DNA of 64,000 nt. Source: JBALVT01 sp045110675 (GTDB taxonomy: Bacteria; Pseudomonadota; Gammaproteobacteria; Pseudomonadales; Halieaceae). Location: assembly GCA_045110675.1 (NCBI GenBank), contig JBGCGJ010000046.1:1-64000 (forward strand), read 5' to 3'. Shown piece by piece: positions 45,294-54,494 of the stretch (within the stretch, counting starts at the first letter, position 1; each line of letters begins with the position of its first letter). The position numbers and the translations under genes are program-made. Below the pieces are notes generated by a model that was given only the letters and a program-made list of their open reading frames with translations, had not been told where the DNA came from and searched no databases.

Positions 45294-46231
45294 TCCAGTA
45301 CCGCGCCCATGGCTTTTTCCATCAACCATCTTGCTTGATTCGTGTAGGCAAAGACACAGCTTTGTACCGCGGCGTCCTGCCAGTTTTGAACATCACCCTG
45401 AGCGGCGAGATCTTCGAATTGTGACAACGCCTGAATCAGTTTCGATAATTGCTGCGTCGTCGCAACGCTTCCATTGACAGCTCTCGCTTGCGCGAGCGAC
45501 AGATCGCTGTCTGAGAACTGCTTGGGTTTGGCATTGGCCAGGTCTCCGGCATTGGTATCTCCCGAACGCCTGTGAAATTCGGTGACGTAGTGATTGATCT
45601 TGGCCCCCAAGTCTGCCGACTGTGGAGGCATTGCCATCAATTCAATATTATCTCTCCCAGTGTCACCTGGCAGAGATGTGCCTCCCTCACCGTGGCAAAC
45701 GCAGATCTGTGTGGCTTGGGTGATCGATTGCAAGGCGTTAATCTTATCGAAGGTCTGCTCAGTGATCTCCGGAAATTCGAGAACCAGCGCGTCAAAATGT
45801 CCGATTCCCTCAAGCGCTATATCCAACACCGCGTCAACAGATTGTCTCGCGATGTAGGCACTGACGTTGGCAATACAGCCCGGGTGACCGTCCAGCCAAT
45901 GGGCCAACGATTCTCCAGCAAACAATACCCTGGGCTTTGGCGCGGGCAATACTCCGGCGCCATTTTTGTTGGCTCTGTGGAACATCATTTCCAGGGTCTT
46001 TCTATCCCGTTTGGCAATATCGCCAATGCGAGTGCCCTGATCTCGAAGCGCGGCGACGATTTGCAGATGCTCCAAATCGGACTGTGTATACTCCCTGCGA
46101 CCTCCGGGTGACTTGCCGCTGGCGCCTAAACCGTATCGTCGCTCCCAAACTCGCAGTGTGTCAGCTTTTATCCCGCTTAGCCTGGACACGGTGCCAATGC
46201 TGTAAAGGGGACGAGTTTCCAAGTTTTGCAT
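45275..46231 (-). CDS. MerR-family regulator with divergent C-terminal sensor domain (LitR-like context)
   Basis: 318 residues. Residues 10-80 are a MerR winged helix (YSIGTVSRLSGIKADTLRVWERRYGL, RREYTQSDLEHL). Residues 100-220 look like a Rossmann-type fold (PRVLFAGESL, DALVLEFPEI), the place where LitR/CarH proteins bind B12, but the D/E-x-H-x-x-G motif is absent (LDGHPGC is one residue short). MerR regulators near sigma-ChrR-CFA clusters often mediate light control. What this one senses is unknown. Convergent with the exported protein gene. Confidence 0.82.
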   Translation of the reverse strand: MQNLETRPLYSIGTVSRLSGIKADTLRVWERRYGLGASGKSPGGRREYTQSDLEHLQIVAALRDQGTRIGDIAKRDRKTLEMMFHRANKNGAGVLPAPKPRVLFAGESLAHWLDGHPGCIANVSAYIARQSVDAVLDIALEGIGHFDALVLEFPEITEQTFDKINALQSITQATQICVCHGEGGTSLPGDTGRDNIELMAMPPQSADLGAKINHYVTEFHRRSGDTNAGDLANAKPKQFSDSDLSLAQARAVNGSVATTQQLSKLIQALSQFEDLAAQGDVQNWQDAAVQSCVFAYTNQARWLMEKAMGAVLDQPSEE

Positions 46232-46243
46232 ACAAATCTACCT

Positions 46244-46270
46244 AGTATATTTTGGTATCAATCAGTATAC
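46244..46270. promoter_or_regulatory. Three phased GTAT repeats, candidate MerR operator
   Basis: AGTATA-type units begin at 46244, 46254 and 46264 (AGTATATTTT, GGTATCAATC, AGTATACGCA), exactly 10 bp apart, 13 nt upstream of the MerR start and 71 nt before the divergent ECF promoter. CarH/LitR proteins are known to bind head-to-tail repeats of about one helical turn. Confidence 0.5.
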
Positions 46271-46340
46271 GCATCGATTTGAATATTGGATTTATAATCG
46301 GCCCTGGTAGAGCAATATTTTGGGCTTTGCTCTCGCTATG

Positions 46341-46369
46341 TGAGCCAAACGCCTCAATGGAGCGTATTA
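46341..46369 (+). promoter_or_regulatory. ECF-type promoter candidate of the SRPBCC-SDR gene
   Basis: TGAGCC (46341-46346), 16 nt, CGTATTA (46363-46369): one mismatch in the -35 to the TGATCC of the sigma/lipid promoters, same spacer as the lipid promoter, and the same -10 as the sigma promoter. It ends 31 nt before the start codon. Confidence 0.55.
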
Positions 46370-46400
46370 ACTCCAAATTCAGATCTCAGGAAGCTCGAAA

Positions 46401-47807
46401 ATGACGGTTTTAGTAGAAAAGATCGATGTCGCCAGGCCCGTTGAAGAGGCGTTCGCCTATGTCAGTGATTTCACCACTACGTTGGAGTGGGACGCTACGG
46501 TAACCCAGGCCGTGAAACTGACGCCTGGCAGCATTGCAATAGGAACGGAATTTGAAGTGGTGTGTGCTCTGCCAGTGGGCAGTGTCACGATTGTATATAA
46601 GGTCACTGATCTCAAAGCGAATAAACTGATTGAACTTAGCGGTAGCTGCAAGTTTTTTGATATTCTCGATACCATACGTTTTTCGCCTTCTGATCGGGGT
46701 ACAAAAATTGAATACCGCGCAGAGTTTACCTTCCCGTCCATAGCGAAACCTTTTGTGTCTCTGTCCCAAAGTAGCTTGGATAAAATGGGTCGCGAATCTC
46801 TGGCGGGCTTGAAGTCAGCTTTGGATGACAATTTCCCGGCACCCACCACGTCAACACTCACCCGCCGCGCCGATCAACTGCTGCTTCCCGGTATCAGTAT
46901 GTTTTCCCGGCTGGGTTACAAACTTGGCCGCAAACACTTTAATCCCGTCTCGGCCAATGTCAGGGGTAAGCACATGGTGGTGACCGGCGCGACAGCGGGG
47001 CTGGGTTTTAGCACCGCGCAGGAACTCGCCAGGCGGGGCGCGCAGCTTACCTTGGTTGTTCGGGATGAGAAAAAGGCGAAGTCCACCGTGGCTGAGCTCA
47101 TCCGTGAGACAGGCAACACCGAGATAGACTATGAACTGGCTGATTTGAGCTTAATGTCAGACGTGGACGCTTTGGTATCCCGAATGCTTAAACGCGGCCA
47201 AGCCGTGGATGTATTGATCAATAATGCTGGGGCGCTGTTTAATCCTCGCCAGGAAACCAGTGAGGGTCTGGAGAAAAGCTACGCACTGTTGCTTCTAAGC
47301 CCTTATCGATTAACCGAAGGGCTGAAGCCACTACTGCTAAAAGCCTCAGCGCCAAGGGTTATCAATGTAGTGTCAGGTGGTATGTACTCACAGAAACTGG
47401 AGGTGGAGGCTCTTGCCAATGCCGGTTCGGAGAAATACTCGGGCAGTGTTGCCTATGCCAAACAAAAGCGTGCGCTAATGGTGCTCACTCAAGAGTGGGC
47501 AAAAGACTGGGCAGAGGAGGGTATAGTAGTCAATGCAATGCATCCAGGGTGGGCTGATACTCCCGGCGTGCAAGATGCGCTGCCGGTCTTTCGCAAAGTA
47601 ACCAAGAGTGTTCTGCGCTCGGCAAGCGAAGGTGCGGATACCATTGTCTGGCTTGCGGTGGCTTCAGAAGCTGCGGCGGTTAGTGGCGAGCTATTTCTGG
47701 ACCGTGAAGTGCGACCTGCTCATCTGCTGAGGAAAACCCGAGATTCGGAGGGTGAGCGGGACAAGTTGCTTAAGCTGTTGTCCGAGTTTTCCAGCGTAGC
47801 GGCTTAG
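46401..47807 (+). CDS. SRPBCC-SDR fusion protein
   Basis: 468 residues. Residues 1-145 form an SRPBCC (polyketide cyclase/START-like) domain (VEKIDVARPVEEAFAYVSDF, FPSIAKPF), which holds hydrophobic ligands. Residues 185-440 form a short-chain dehydrogenase with TGATAGLG (195-202), NNAG (274-277), a VVSGG serine and YAKQK (352-356). SDRs are normal members of sigma-ChrR clusters; the fused ligand-binding domain is unusual. The ribosome site AGGAAG precedes the ATG. Likely substrate is a lipid-derived aldehyde or ketone, by inference. Confidence 0.85.
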   Translation: MTVLVEKIDVARPVEEAFAYVSDFTTTLEWDATVTQAVKLTPGSIAIGTEFEVVCALPVGSVTIVYKVTDLKANKLIELSGSCKFFDILDTIRFSPSDRGTKIEYRAEFTFPSIAKPFVSLSQSSLDKMGRESLAGLKSALDDNFPAPTTSTLTRRADQLLLPGISMFSRLGYKLGRKHFNPVSANVRGKHMVVTGATAGLGFSTAQELARRGAQLTLVVRDEKKAKSTVAELIRETGNTEIDYELADLSLMSDVDALVSRMLKRGQAVDVLINNAGALFNPRQETSEGLEKSYALLLLSPYRLTEGLKPLLLKASAPRVINVVSGGMYSQKLEVEALANAGSEKYSGSVAYAKQKRALMVLTQEWAKDWAEEGIVVNAMHPGWADTPGVQDALPVFRKVTKSVLRSASEGADTIVWLAVASEAAAVSGELFLDREVRPAHLLRKTRDSEGERDKLLKLLSEFSSVAA

Positions 47808-47938
47808 CTACCTATTACTTCCATTGGGCTGATTGGCGGAGAGGAGGCGTGAGGTTGGTTCCGTGCATGCCTTTCAAGGGAGCTTAAATTAGTCCATTAT
47901 CTCGTTGTCATTTGTCCATTCTGTCGAGTTAAAAAATT

Positions 47939-49111
47939 ATGAGTAAGCAAAGAGATTTAGGCATCGTCGTCTACGGTGCCACCGGGTTCACTGGCCGCCT
48001 GGTCGCCGAGTATCTAAACAAACACTACGGCGTCAATGGTGATGTCAATTGGGCGATGGCGGGACGCAGCCAGTCAAAACTTGAATCAGTGCGAGACGAA
48101 CTGGGTATAGACCCCGCCGTGGAGCTTGTAGTCGCAGATGCCAGCGACACTGCGTCCTTACACAGCATGGTTGAACGGGCACATGTCGTGCTCACGACAG
48201 TGGGCCCCTACCAACATTACGGCAATGAGTTGGTGGCCGCTTGCGCTTCCGCTGGAACCGATTATGTTGATCTGTGCGGCGAGCCTACCTGGATGCACAG
48301 CATGATTGCGACCCATTCAGATGCGGCGAAAGCCAGTGGCGCACGAATAGTATTTTCCTGCGGCTTTGATTCAGTGCCGTTTGACCTTGGGGTTTTCTTT
48401 TTACAACAAGCTGCCCAGGAGCGTTTCGGCAAGCCACTGTCCAGAGTGAGAGGGCGAGTACGCTCTATGAATGGCACTTGGTCCGGAGGAACCCTGGCAA
48501 GTGCCCGCGCCACGATGGAGGCGGCGGGCAAACATGCGGACCTCATTAATGTGTTGGTCAATCCTTTCTCTCTCTCGGACGGGTTTCAAGGTCCTGAACA
48601 ACCCGATGGCAGCAAGACCGCCTACGACGAGGTTGTTAAAAGCTGGGTCGCTCCCTTTATGATGGCTGTGATCAATACCAAAAATATACATCGGTCAAAC
48701 TACTTACTGGGTCATCCCTATGGAGAAGACTTTGCCTACGATGAAATGATTATGACCGGTGTTGGCGATGCGGGGGAAGCCATGGCCAAGGCGGTAAGCG
48801 AAGATACATCAATGATGACTGATACTACGGCGCCTGGGGAAGGCCCTTCACTGGAGCAGCGTGAATCTGGCTCCTTCGATCTGTTGTTCGCTGGTGAGAC
48901 TGCGGATGGTGATGTATTGTGCGCGTCGGTTACCGGCGACAAAGATCCCGGCTATGGCTCGACGTGCGGAATGATCGCAGAGAGCGCCGTCGCTCTGTTG
49001 CTCAACGGCGATGCTGCCGGTGGTGGTATCTGGACGCCGGCCCCGGCGATGGGCTCGTTGCTGATAGATCGGCTGGAAGCCAAAGCCGGATTGAAGTTTT
49101 CACTGGAGTAG
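47939..49111 (+). CDS. Saccharopine dehydrogenase-like NADP-binding protein (trans-acting enoyl reductase family)
   Basis: 390 residues with the N-terminal VVYGATGFTGRLVAEYL Rossmann motif, YVDLCGEPTWMH and FSCGFDSVPFDLGVFFLQ segments found in the group that includes mycobacterial trans-acting enoyl reductases of phenolic glycolipid synthesis and eukaryotic SCCPDH. Substrate is unknown; a lipid acyl chain is plausible. No ribosome site better than GAGTTAAAAAATT. Stands alone. Confidence 0.83.
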   Translation: MSKQRDLGIVVYGATGFTGRLVAEYLNKHYGVNGDVNWAMAGRSQSKLESVRDELGIDPAVELVVADASDTASLHSMVERAHVVLTTVGPYQHYGNELVAACASAGTDYVDLCGEPTWMHSMIATHSDAAKASGARIVFSCGFDSVPFDLGVFFLQQAAQERFGKPLSRVRGRVRSMNGTWSGGTLASARATMEAAGKHADLINVLVNPFSLSDGFQGPEQPDGSKTAYDEVVKSWVAPFMMAVINTKNIHRSNYLLGHPYGEDFAYDEMIMTGVGDAGEAMAKAVSEDTSMMTDTTAPGEGPSLEQRESGSFDLLFAGETADGDVLCASVTGDKDPGYGSTCGMIAESAVALLLNGDAAGGGIWTPAPAMGSLLIDRLEAKAGLKFSLE

Positions 49112-49131
49112 GCGTTCCCCCTTTGAGAAAT

Positions 49132-50301
49132 TTACCTAGCGGGGAGGTTTTTCATCAGAAAGCGCATTGTGTTTTCGCCCATCACTGCGCGAATCTCCTC
49201 TTCACTAAACCCCTGGCTTAACATCTCCTGGGTGAGCGCAGAAAGCTCCGACGTGTCCAGCGGGGTGGCGACGCTACCATCAAAGTCTGATCCCAAGGCA
49301 ACGTGTTCCATGCCCACCAAATTGATACCGTAGCGTATCGCCTTGACGATTCCTGGCAAGGTCGCTGTACAAATCGCCGCGTCCCAATAGCCAACACCAA
49401 TTAAGCCGCCGTTATTGGCTATAGCTATCATCAAATCGTCAGAAATATTGCGCGGAGATTGGCAGTTCCCATAGAACCCAGTGTGACTGACAATTAGAGG
49501 CCTCTGCGTTCTCTTTAACACGTCTTTAACAACAGCGGGGGAGGAGTGTGAGACATCAATCATCACTCCTAGCCGTAGCATTTCATCGACCGCTTGTTCG
49601 CCAAAAAGGGAGAGACCGGCTTCACTTTGGCCGTGTAGTGATCCGCCAAGCTTATTATCGAAAAAATGTTGTAAGCTCATCATCCTGAAGCCAGCGCTGA
49701 ACAGACGCTCGATATTTTCCAGTTCTCCATCCAGCGCATGGGAACCTTCTGTCCCCAATAGTCCACCAACAACGGGCTCGCCGCTGCTGCGGCGCTCCAG
49801 AAGACGTGCCAAATCAGCGGAGCTATAGACCATCTGAAACTGTTCGGGGGCGCGTTCCTGCAGTGACTTGAGTTTTTCCGCCTGATACAAGGCTCTGGCT
49901 GCGAGGCTGTTCCAGGTCGCCCTGGGCCAGGACTGTATAAAGGCCACCAGAGTGATATTGTCGAAGGCATCCTCAGAGTTTTTCTCATAGTTTTGACCCC
50001 GAGGAGAGCGCGTGACCGTGGTAAACATTTGCAGTGCCAGGTTACCTTCGCGCATACGTGGTATATCGACGTGTCCTCGAGTTCCGCGTTCCAGTAAGTC
50101 GCGTTTCCACAGCGTGCTGTCGCTGTGGAGGTCGGCTATCGCTAATGAGTCATGAAGTTTCTGAGCCTCGCCCGACACCTCGTAGGAATCGTGCGGCAAG
50201 ACAATATTCATCTGACTTTCGAGTATGGCCGGTGCCAGCCATAGCACCAAGAACCCAAACGCCAGGACTATTACTGTGGTTAGCATCATTTTCTTTTTCA
50301 T
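49132..50301 (-). CDS. Membrane dipeptidase (peptidase M19)
   Basis: 389 residues from ATG at 50301 (AGGAG eight bases upstream); a GTG at 50310 is in frame. One N-terminal membrane helix (about 7-27) anchors it outward. M19 zinc residues are visible: DLHSD near residue 58, GTEGSHALDGE, and MIDVSHSSP and IVSHTGFYGN towards the C-terminus, with GSDFDG after. It cleaves dipeptides, often with D-residues, or lactone-like substrates. Divergent from the DUF885 gene. Confidence 0.9.
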   Translation of the reverse strand: MKKKMMLTTVIVLAFGFLVLWLAPAILESQMNIVLPHDSYEVSGEAQKLHDSLAIADLHSDSTLWKRDLLERGTRGHVDIPRMREGNLALQMFTTVTRSPRGQNYEKNSEDAFDNITLVAFIQSWPRATWNSLAARALYQAEKLKSLQERAPEQFQMVYSSADLARLLERRSSGEPVVGGLLGTEGSHALDGELENIERLFSAGFRMMSLQHFFDNKLGGSLHGQSEAGLSLFGEQAVDEMLRLGVMIDVSHSSPAVVKDVLKRTQRPLIVSHTGFYGNCQSPRNISDDLMIAIANNGGLIGVGYWDAAICTATLPGIVKAIRYGINLVGMEHVALGSDFDGSVATPLDTSELSALTQEMLSQGFSEEEIRAVMGENTMRFLMKNLPAR

Positions 50302-50458
50302 TATTATCACTCCTCACCTTGAGGATTATGAGGATACGAGTGCAATGCATCCTTGTATAGTCCGAGGGCGGATATACGCCGACAGGAATCACCTTTTATC
50401 TTTGAATTCATTGCTTATACTGTTTACTATGCCGCCTTTTAAAATATGGGGTTAGCGT

Positions 50459-52192
50459 ATGAAACTCTTCCTTAAAGTATGGATTCCAATCGCAGCTACC
50501 TTGTTGTCGGCATTGGCACGGGCGGACTGGATTGAGGACAGTGACGTGTATGCCCGGGAAGTACTGGAAGCCCAGGGGACTTTCGCTCCGGAATACGTAT
50601 CGCAGCATGGCATGACTCAGTTTGACTCTGAAGTTGTCGATTTAAACCCCGAGGTTTTTGAACGCTATCTGGCGGTTTCTTCCAAGCTCCAGTCCAAGCT
50701 ACGGAAGAGTCTTGAAGGCGAGAAAAACAACAAGGTTCGCCAGGATTTGGAGATTCTGCTTCAGTCTCTTGCGGATGGCGATGAATCGCAAATACTTGCA
50801 CGCAAGCATCTGATTCCTTTTTTCAATATACATAAGAGGCTGTTCCGCAGCTTTAATGCGCTATTAGACCCGCGAAATGAAAACGCGAGGTATCCCAATG
50901 CGCTTGTACGTTTGAAAAAATACGTGGGTGCCGAACAGGGGTTTTCACCTATCACCGAGTTGGCTGTTGCCCGAACGCAGGAGCGGTTTGAAGTGGAGGG
51001 CTTGGTAGGACCTTACCGCGGCGAGTTAGAGACTGAACTTGAAAATGCGGAGCAGTATGTCGTGGGGATACGTTCGGTGTTTGAGCGCAGCGAGCTGGAA
51101 GGATGGCAGGATAATTTTGCCCTACTCGAATCGCAGTTAGCCGAATATAAAACCTGGTTGCGAGAAGTTTTGCTGCCTCGTACCAGACCAGAGAATCAAC
51201 TTCCCATAGCGATCTACGCGGATAATTTGAAGAATTATGGGGTGCGTGCCACTCCAGAAGAGTTGATTAAAGACGCGCTGTTCAATTATCAGTTCATACG
51301 CAGCGAAATGAAGGCACTGGCCTGGCAGATTGCCCAGGACAGGGGCTGGGATGACAAAAGCCTGGTATCGGTGCTGCGAGAATTAAAGAAGGAGCAGATA
51401 CCCCAGGGAAAAATCCTCCAGGTTTATCAGCAGCGCCTGGCAACCATTGAAGCTATCATTCGCCGGGAAGACCTTATTTCCCTGCCGGAGCGCGATGCAA
51501 ATATTCGCCTGGCGACTGCCGCCGAATCCGCAGCGACTCCCGCTCCCTTTATGAGCCCACCGCAGTTAATTAATAATACCGGCCAATTTGGTGAATTTGT
51601 GTTAGTGCAGAGTAATCCAGCGGCGACGGGCGACGCCGTGATGGATGACTGGAGTCACTACGCCATTACCTGGGCATTGGCAGTGCATGAGGCGCGCCCT
51701 GGGCACGAGTTGCAGTTTGCCAGCTTAGTGGAGAACGGAACCTCACTCGCCCGAGCGATATTTGCCCGCAACAGCGCAAATTCTGAGGGTTGGGGGTTGT
51801 ACGCAGAGTCGATAATGCACGAATTCATGCCTCCGGAGGCGCAACTGTTTAATTTGTATACTCGATTGATGCGCGCGGCCAGAATGTTTATGGACCCGAT
51901 GGTGAACACCGGGAAAATGACTCACGGGCAAGCCATCCGATTCATGACAGAACAATTAGCACTCTCGCCGGCGATGGCCGGGTCTGAAGCGGATCGCTAT
52001 GCGTTCTGGGCGCCGGGCCAGGCGACCTCTTATTTCTATGGCTATATGAATTTGATGCGCTTGCGTACTGAGCTGGAGATAGCCCTCGGCGATCAATTTG
52101 ACCAACGCCAATTTCACGACACCGTTCTAAAACAGGGGATACTGCCACCTGACTTGTTGCGTGAAGCGGTGCTGAACGAATTCATCAAGTAA
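50459..52192 (+). CDS. DUF885 family exported protein, putative metallohydrolase
   Basis: 577 residues with a signal peptide (cleaved near LARAD, residue 22). The DUF885 hallmark HEARPGHELQFASL lies near residue 405, followed by NSEGWGLYAESIM; these give H-E-x5-H and a downstream glutamate, an arrangement like that of M32/gluzincin-type metallopeptidases. C-terminal AFWAPGQATSYFYGYM is also typical. Periplasmic peptidase or related hydrolase is the family expectation. Divergent from the M19 dipeptidase, possibly related in peptide use. Confidence 0.87.
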   Translation: MKLFLKVWIPIAATLLSALARADWIEDSDVYAREVLEAQGTFAPEYVSQHGMTQFDSEVVDLNPEVFERYLAVSSKLQSKLRKSLEGEKNNKVRQDLEILLQSLADGDESQILARKHLIPFFNIHKRLFRSFNALLDPRNENARYPNALVRLKKYVGAEQGFSPITELAVARTQERFEVEGLVGPYRGELETELENAEQYVVGIRSVFERSELEGWQDNFALLESQLAEYKTWLREVLLPRTRPENQLPIAIYADNLKNYGVRATPEELIKDALFNYQFIRSEMKALAWQIAQDRGWDDKSLVSVLRELKKEQIPQGKILQVYQQRLATIEAIIRREDLISLPERDANIRLATAAESAATPAPFMSPPQLINNTGQFGEFVLVQSNPAATGDAVMDDWSHYAITWALAVHEARPGHELQFASLVENGTSLARAIFARNSANSEGWGLYAESIMHEFMPPEAQLFNLYTRLMRAARMFMDPMVNTGKMTHGQAIRFMTEQLALSPAMAGSEADRYAFWAPGQATSYFYGYMNLMRLRTELEIALGDQFDQRQFHDTVLKQGILPPDLLREAVLNEFIK

Positions 52193-52212
52193 TCTTACCC
52201 GCCTAGTTTATC

Positions 52213-52261
52213 GGTGTGATGCGACATGGCTTTGTTGCTGAGCGCATCCACACCGCATCAC
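52213..52261 (+). terminator. Imperfect hairpin after the DUF885 gene
   Basis: GGTGTGATGCG can pair with CGCATCCACACC (one bulged C) or with the adjacent CGCATCAC, giving two alternative hairpins. No T-tract follows, so termination is uncertain. Confidence 0.3.
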
Positions 52262-52353
52262 GTCATGGCTTTATAGTATAGTGTGCAGCCCAAAGAACCT
52301 GCCGTCAGATCTTTCAGCAGGTATTTATCCTTCCATCTAATCAGGAACTTTCC

Positions 52354-53133
52354 ATGATCGACAAACTGTTTTCCATGAAAGACAAAGTCTGTGTTGTTAC
52401 CGGAGGCTCTCGTGGCCTGGGCTTTTTTATGGCGCGAGGATTTCTCGCCGCCGGCGCAAAGCGTGTGTATATCACCGCGCGCAAGGCCGAGGCATGCGAT
52501 GCTGCGGCCCGCGAACTTAGCGAGCATGGAGAATGTATTTCTCTGCCGGGTGATATCAGTACCATGGAGGAAATTGGCCTTCTCGTGGAAACCTTGAAAG
52601 GGCGAGAAGATTCTATTGATGTCCTGGTCAATAATGCCGGTGTGGGTTGGTTGGCTCCTCTGGATGGCTTTCCCGAAAAGGGCTGGGATAAGGTGATGGA
52701 TCTGAACGTGAAAACTCCATTCTTTCTTACTCAGGGCCTGTTGCCGCTGCTGAAAAAAAACGCTACGGCACAGGAAAATGCCGTGGTTATCAATATAGGC
52801 TCTATCGCAGGCATCTGCGGTACCACGGATACGTTCAGTTATGCACCAAGTAAAGCCGCCATACATCAGATGACGCGAAATATGGCGTCAGTTCTGGGAG
52901 ATGACCACATCCGTGTCAACGCGATCGCACCCGGTCGATTCTTTACCGCAATGACGGATTACGCCAGTGAAGACAAAGAGCAGTATGAGCGAGAAATAGC
53001 GGAGATCCCTCTGCACCGGTGGGGAGAAGATTCAGACATCGCCGGTGTCGCGATTATGCTCGCCAGTCGGGCCGGCGCATTTATCACAGGACAGATAATC
53101 CCCGTCGACGGTGGCACCAGCGTGGTGCGATAA
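52354..53133 (+). CDS. Short-chain dehydrogenase/reductase
   Basis: 259 residues of classical SDR form: TGGSRGLGFFMA near residue 17, NNAG near 92, a serine in INIGSIAG, YAPSK as the catalytic Tyr/Lys pair and GQIIPVDGGTSV at the end. Resembles RhlG-like and 3-oxoacyl-ACP-reductase-like enzymes. Substrate unknown. Start by ATG after TCAGGAA. Confidence 0.88.
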   Translation: MIDKLFSMKDKVCVVTGGSRGLGFFMARGFLAAGAKRVYITARKAEACDAAARELSEHGECISLPGDISTMEEIGLLVETLKGREDSIDVLVNNAGVGWLAPLDGFPEKGWDKVMDLNVKTPFFLTQGLLPLLKKNATAQENAVVINIGSIAGICGTTDTFSYAPSKAAIHQMTRNMASVLGDDHIRVNAIAPGRFFTAMTDYASEDKEQYEREIAEIPLHRWGEDSDIAGVAIMLASRAGAFITGQIIPVDGGTSVVR

Positions 53134-53168
53134 CTGTATCTATAGCGGGAAAAGCGATAGAAGAGAAT

Positions 53169-53245
53169 TGGCGCGCCCGGAGAGATTCGAACTCCCGACC
53201 AACTGGTTCGAAGCCAGTTACTCTATCCAGCTGAGCTACGGGCGC
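53169..53245 (-). tRNA. tRNA-Arg (anticodon TCG)
   Basis: Read on the minus strand from 53245: acceptor GCGCCCG pairs with CGGGCGC; D-stem GCTC/GAGT; anticodon stem ACTGG/CCAGT with loop CTTCGAA, anticodon TCG; T-arm GGGAG-TTCGAAT-CTCTC; discriminator G and an encoded CCA. Length 77 nt. It should read CGA, and by wobble CGG. Confidence 0.95.
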
Positions 53246-53358
53246 GTGGAGGGGAGATTATATACACTATCTCGCCAAGTGGAAGGCCTGATTGACCCCG
53301 ATTCTCATCGCCCCAGCAATTAGTGCTGGGGCTGCATGCCTGAGGAATAAGTTGAACC

Positions 53359-54447
53359 ATGACATCCAATAAGCCGAAGCGTCGAAGCGGGCGCCTCAAT
53401 TTTCTGCTAGTCGTTTTAGCCCTGCATATTCCTCTGTTTGCCTACCCCATTCTCAGGATCTGCAGTTGGCTCGATCTGAGTGTCCCCCTAACTCTGGCGA
53501 TTTTCCTGCCACTTTTTTTCAGTCAGATTGTCGCCAGAATTGCCCTGAGAGATCCGGTAAGTCCCTTTGCTAGAGCCCTCAGATGGGCTGCCGATATTTG
53601 GTTGGGGGTTAGCCCGCTGGTGGTGGGACTGGTGTTACTTGCCGAGATCCCTGTCGCGATGGCGTGGCTCGCCCCTGAGGCTGCGGCCTTGTCTATTTTA
53701 GTCATCGCGGGATTACTTGCGATTGTGGGCATCCACAGCGCCCACTCTCCAGCAACGGTGACTGTGCGGCTTGCCAGCGATAAGTTGCCTGCGGCAAAGC
53801 GATTCGTGCAGATTAGCGATGTGCACATTGGTTCGCGCAGTAAACGTTTTCTGGAACACGTAATCGACAGGGTCAACGCCTTGGAGCCCGATTTTTTGTG
53901 TATCACAGGAGATTTTATCGACGCTACGGGTATTTCACAGGAACACTTGAGCGCTTTAACTCGTGTGCAGGGGCCAATTTACTTTTCCATTGGCAATCAC
54001 GAAAAGTATGAGGATCTGGAGGAGATTGTTCAGCGGCTACGCAATCTCGGCGTCAATGTGCTTCGCAATCAAAGCATCCAGGATGAACACTTGCAGGTTA
54101 TCGGCATCGACGATATGGAAGATCACGGCCAAGTGGAACGGCAGCTCGCAAAAATGGAGATTCACGATCATAAATACGTACTGCTGCTCTATCATCGTCC
54201 TCGGGGACATGAAGCTGCGGCAGCTGCCGGCGTGGATTTGATGCTCAGTGGGCACACGCACAATGGTCAGATTATGCCCTTTAACCTGGTAGTCAATCGG
54301 GTCTTCGAAAAAGCCAAGGGTCTTTTCCTGGAGGATAGCACGCATCTCTATGTGTCTTCGGGAACGGGAACCTGGGGGCCTTATATGCGACTGGGCACAC
54401 GCGGCGAAATTACCTTATTTGAGGTGAGCGCCACTAGCGCTAACTAG
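53359..54447 (+). CDS. Membrane-anchored metallophosphoesterase (YkuE/YaeI type)
   Basis: 362 residues. About four hydrophobic segments in the first 140 residues are followed by a calcineurin-type phosphoesterase domain with all motifs: ISDVHIG, GDFIDATG, GNHEKY, YHRPRGHE and SGHTHNGQ. Relatives hydrolyse UDP-diacylglucosamine or cyclic nucleotides; the substrate here is not known. Directly downstream of the tRNA gene on the other strand. Confidence 0.9.
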   Translation: MTSNKPKRRSGRLNFLLVVLALHIPLFAYPILRICSWLDLSVPLTLAIFLPLFFSQIVARIALRDPVSPFARALRWAADIWLGVSPLVVGLVLLAEIPVAMAWLAPEAAALSILVIAGLLAIVGIHSAHSPATVTVRLASDKLPAAKRFVQISDVHIGSRSKRFLEHVIDRVNALEPDFLCITGDFIDATGISQEHLSALTRVQGPIYFSIGNHEKYEDLEEIVQRLRNLGVNVLRNQSIQDEHLQVIGIDDMEDHGQVERQLAKMEIHDHKYVLLLYHRPRGHEAAAAAGVDLMLSGHTHNGQIMPFNLVVNRVFEKAKGLFLEDSTHLYVSSGTGTWGPYMRLGTRGEITLFEVSATSAN

Positions 54448-54494
54448 TAGCTGCAGTGTTATGGCAAGCGGCCGATTGCCCTCGGAACTAATTG

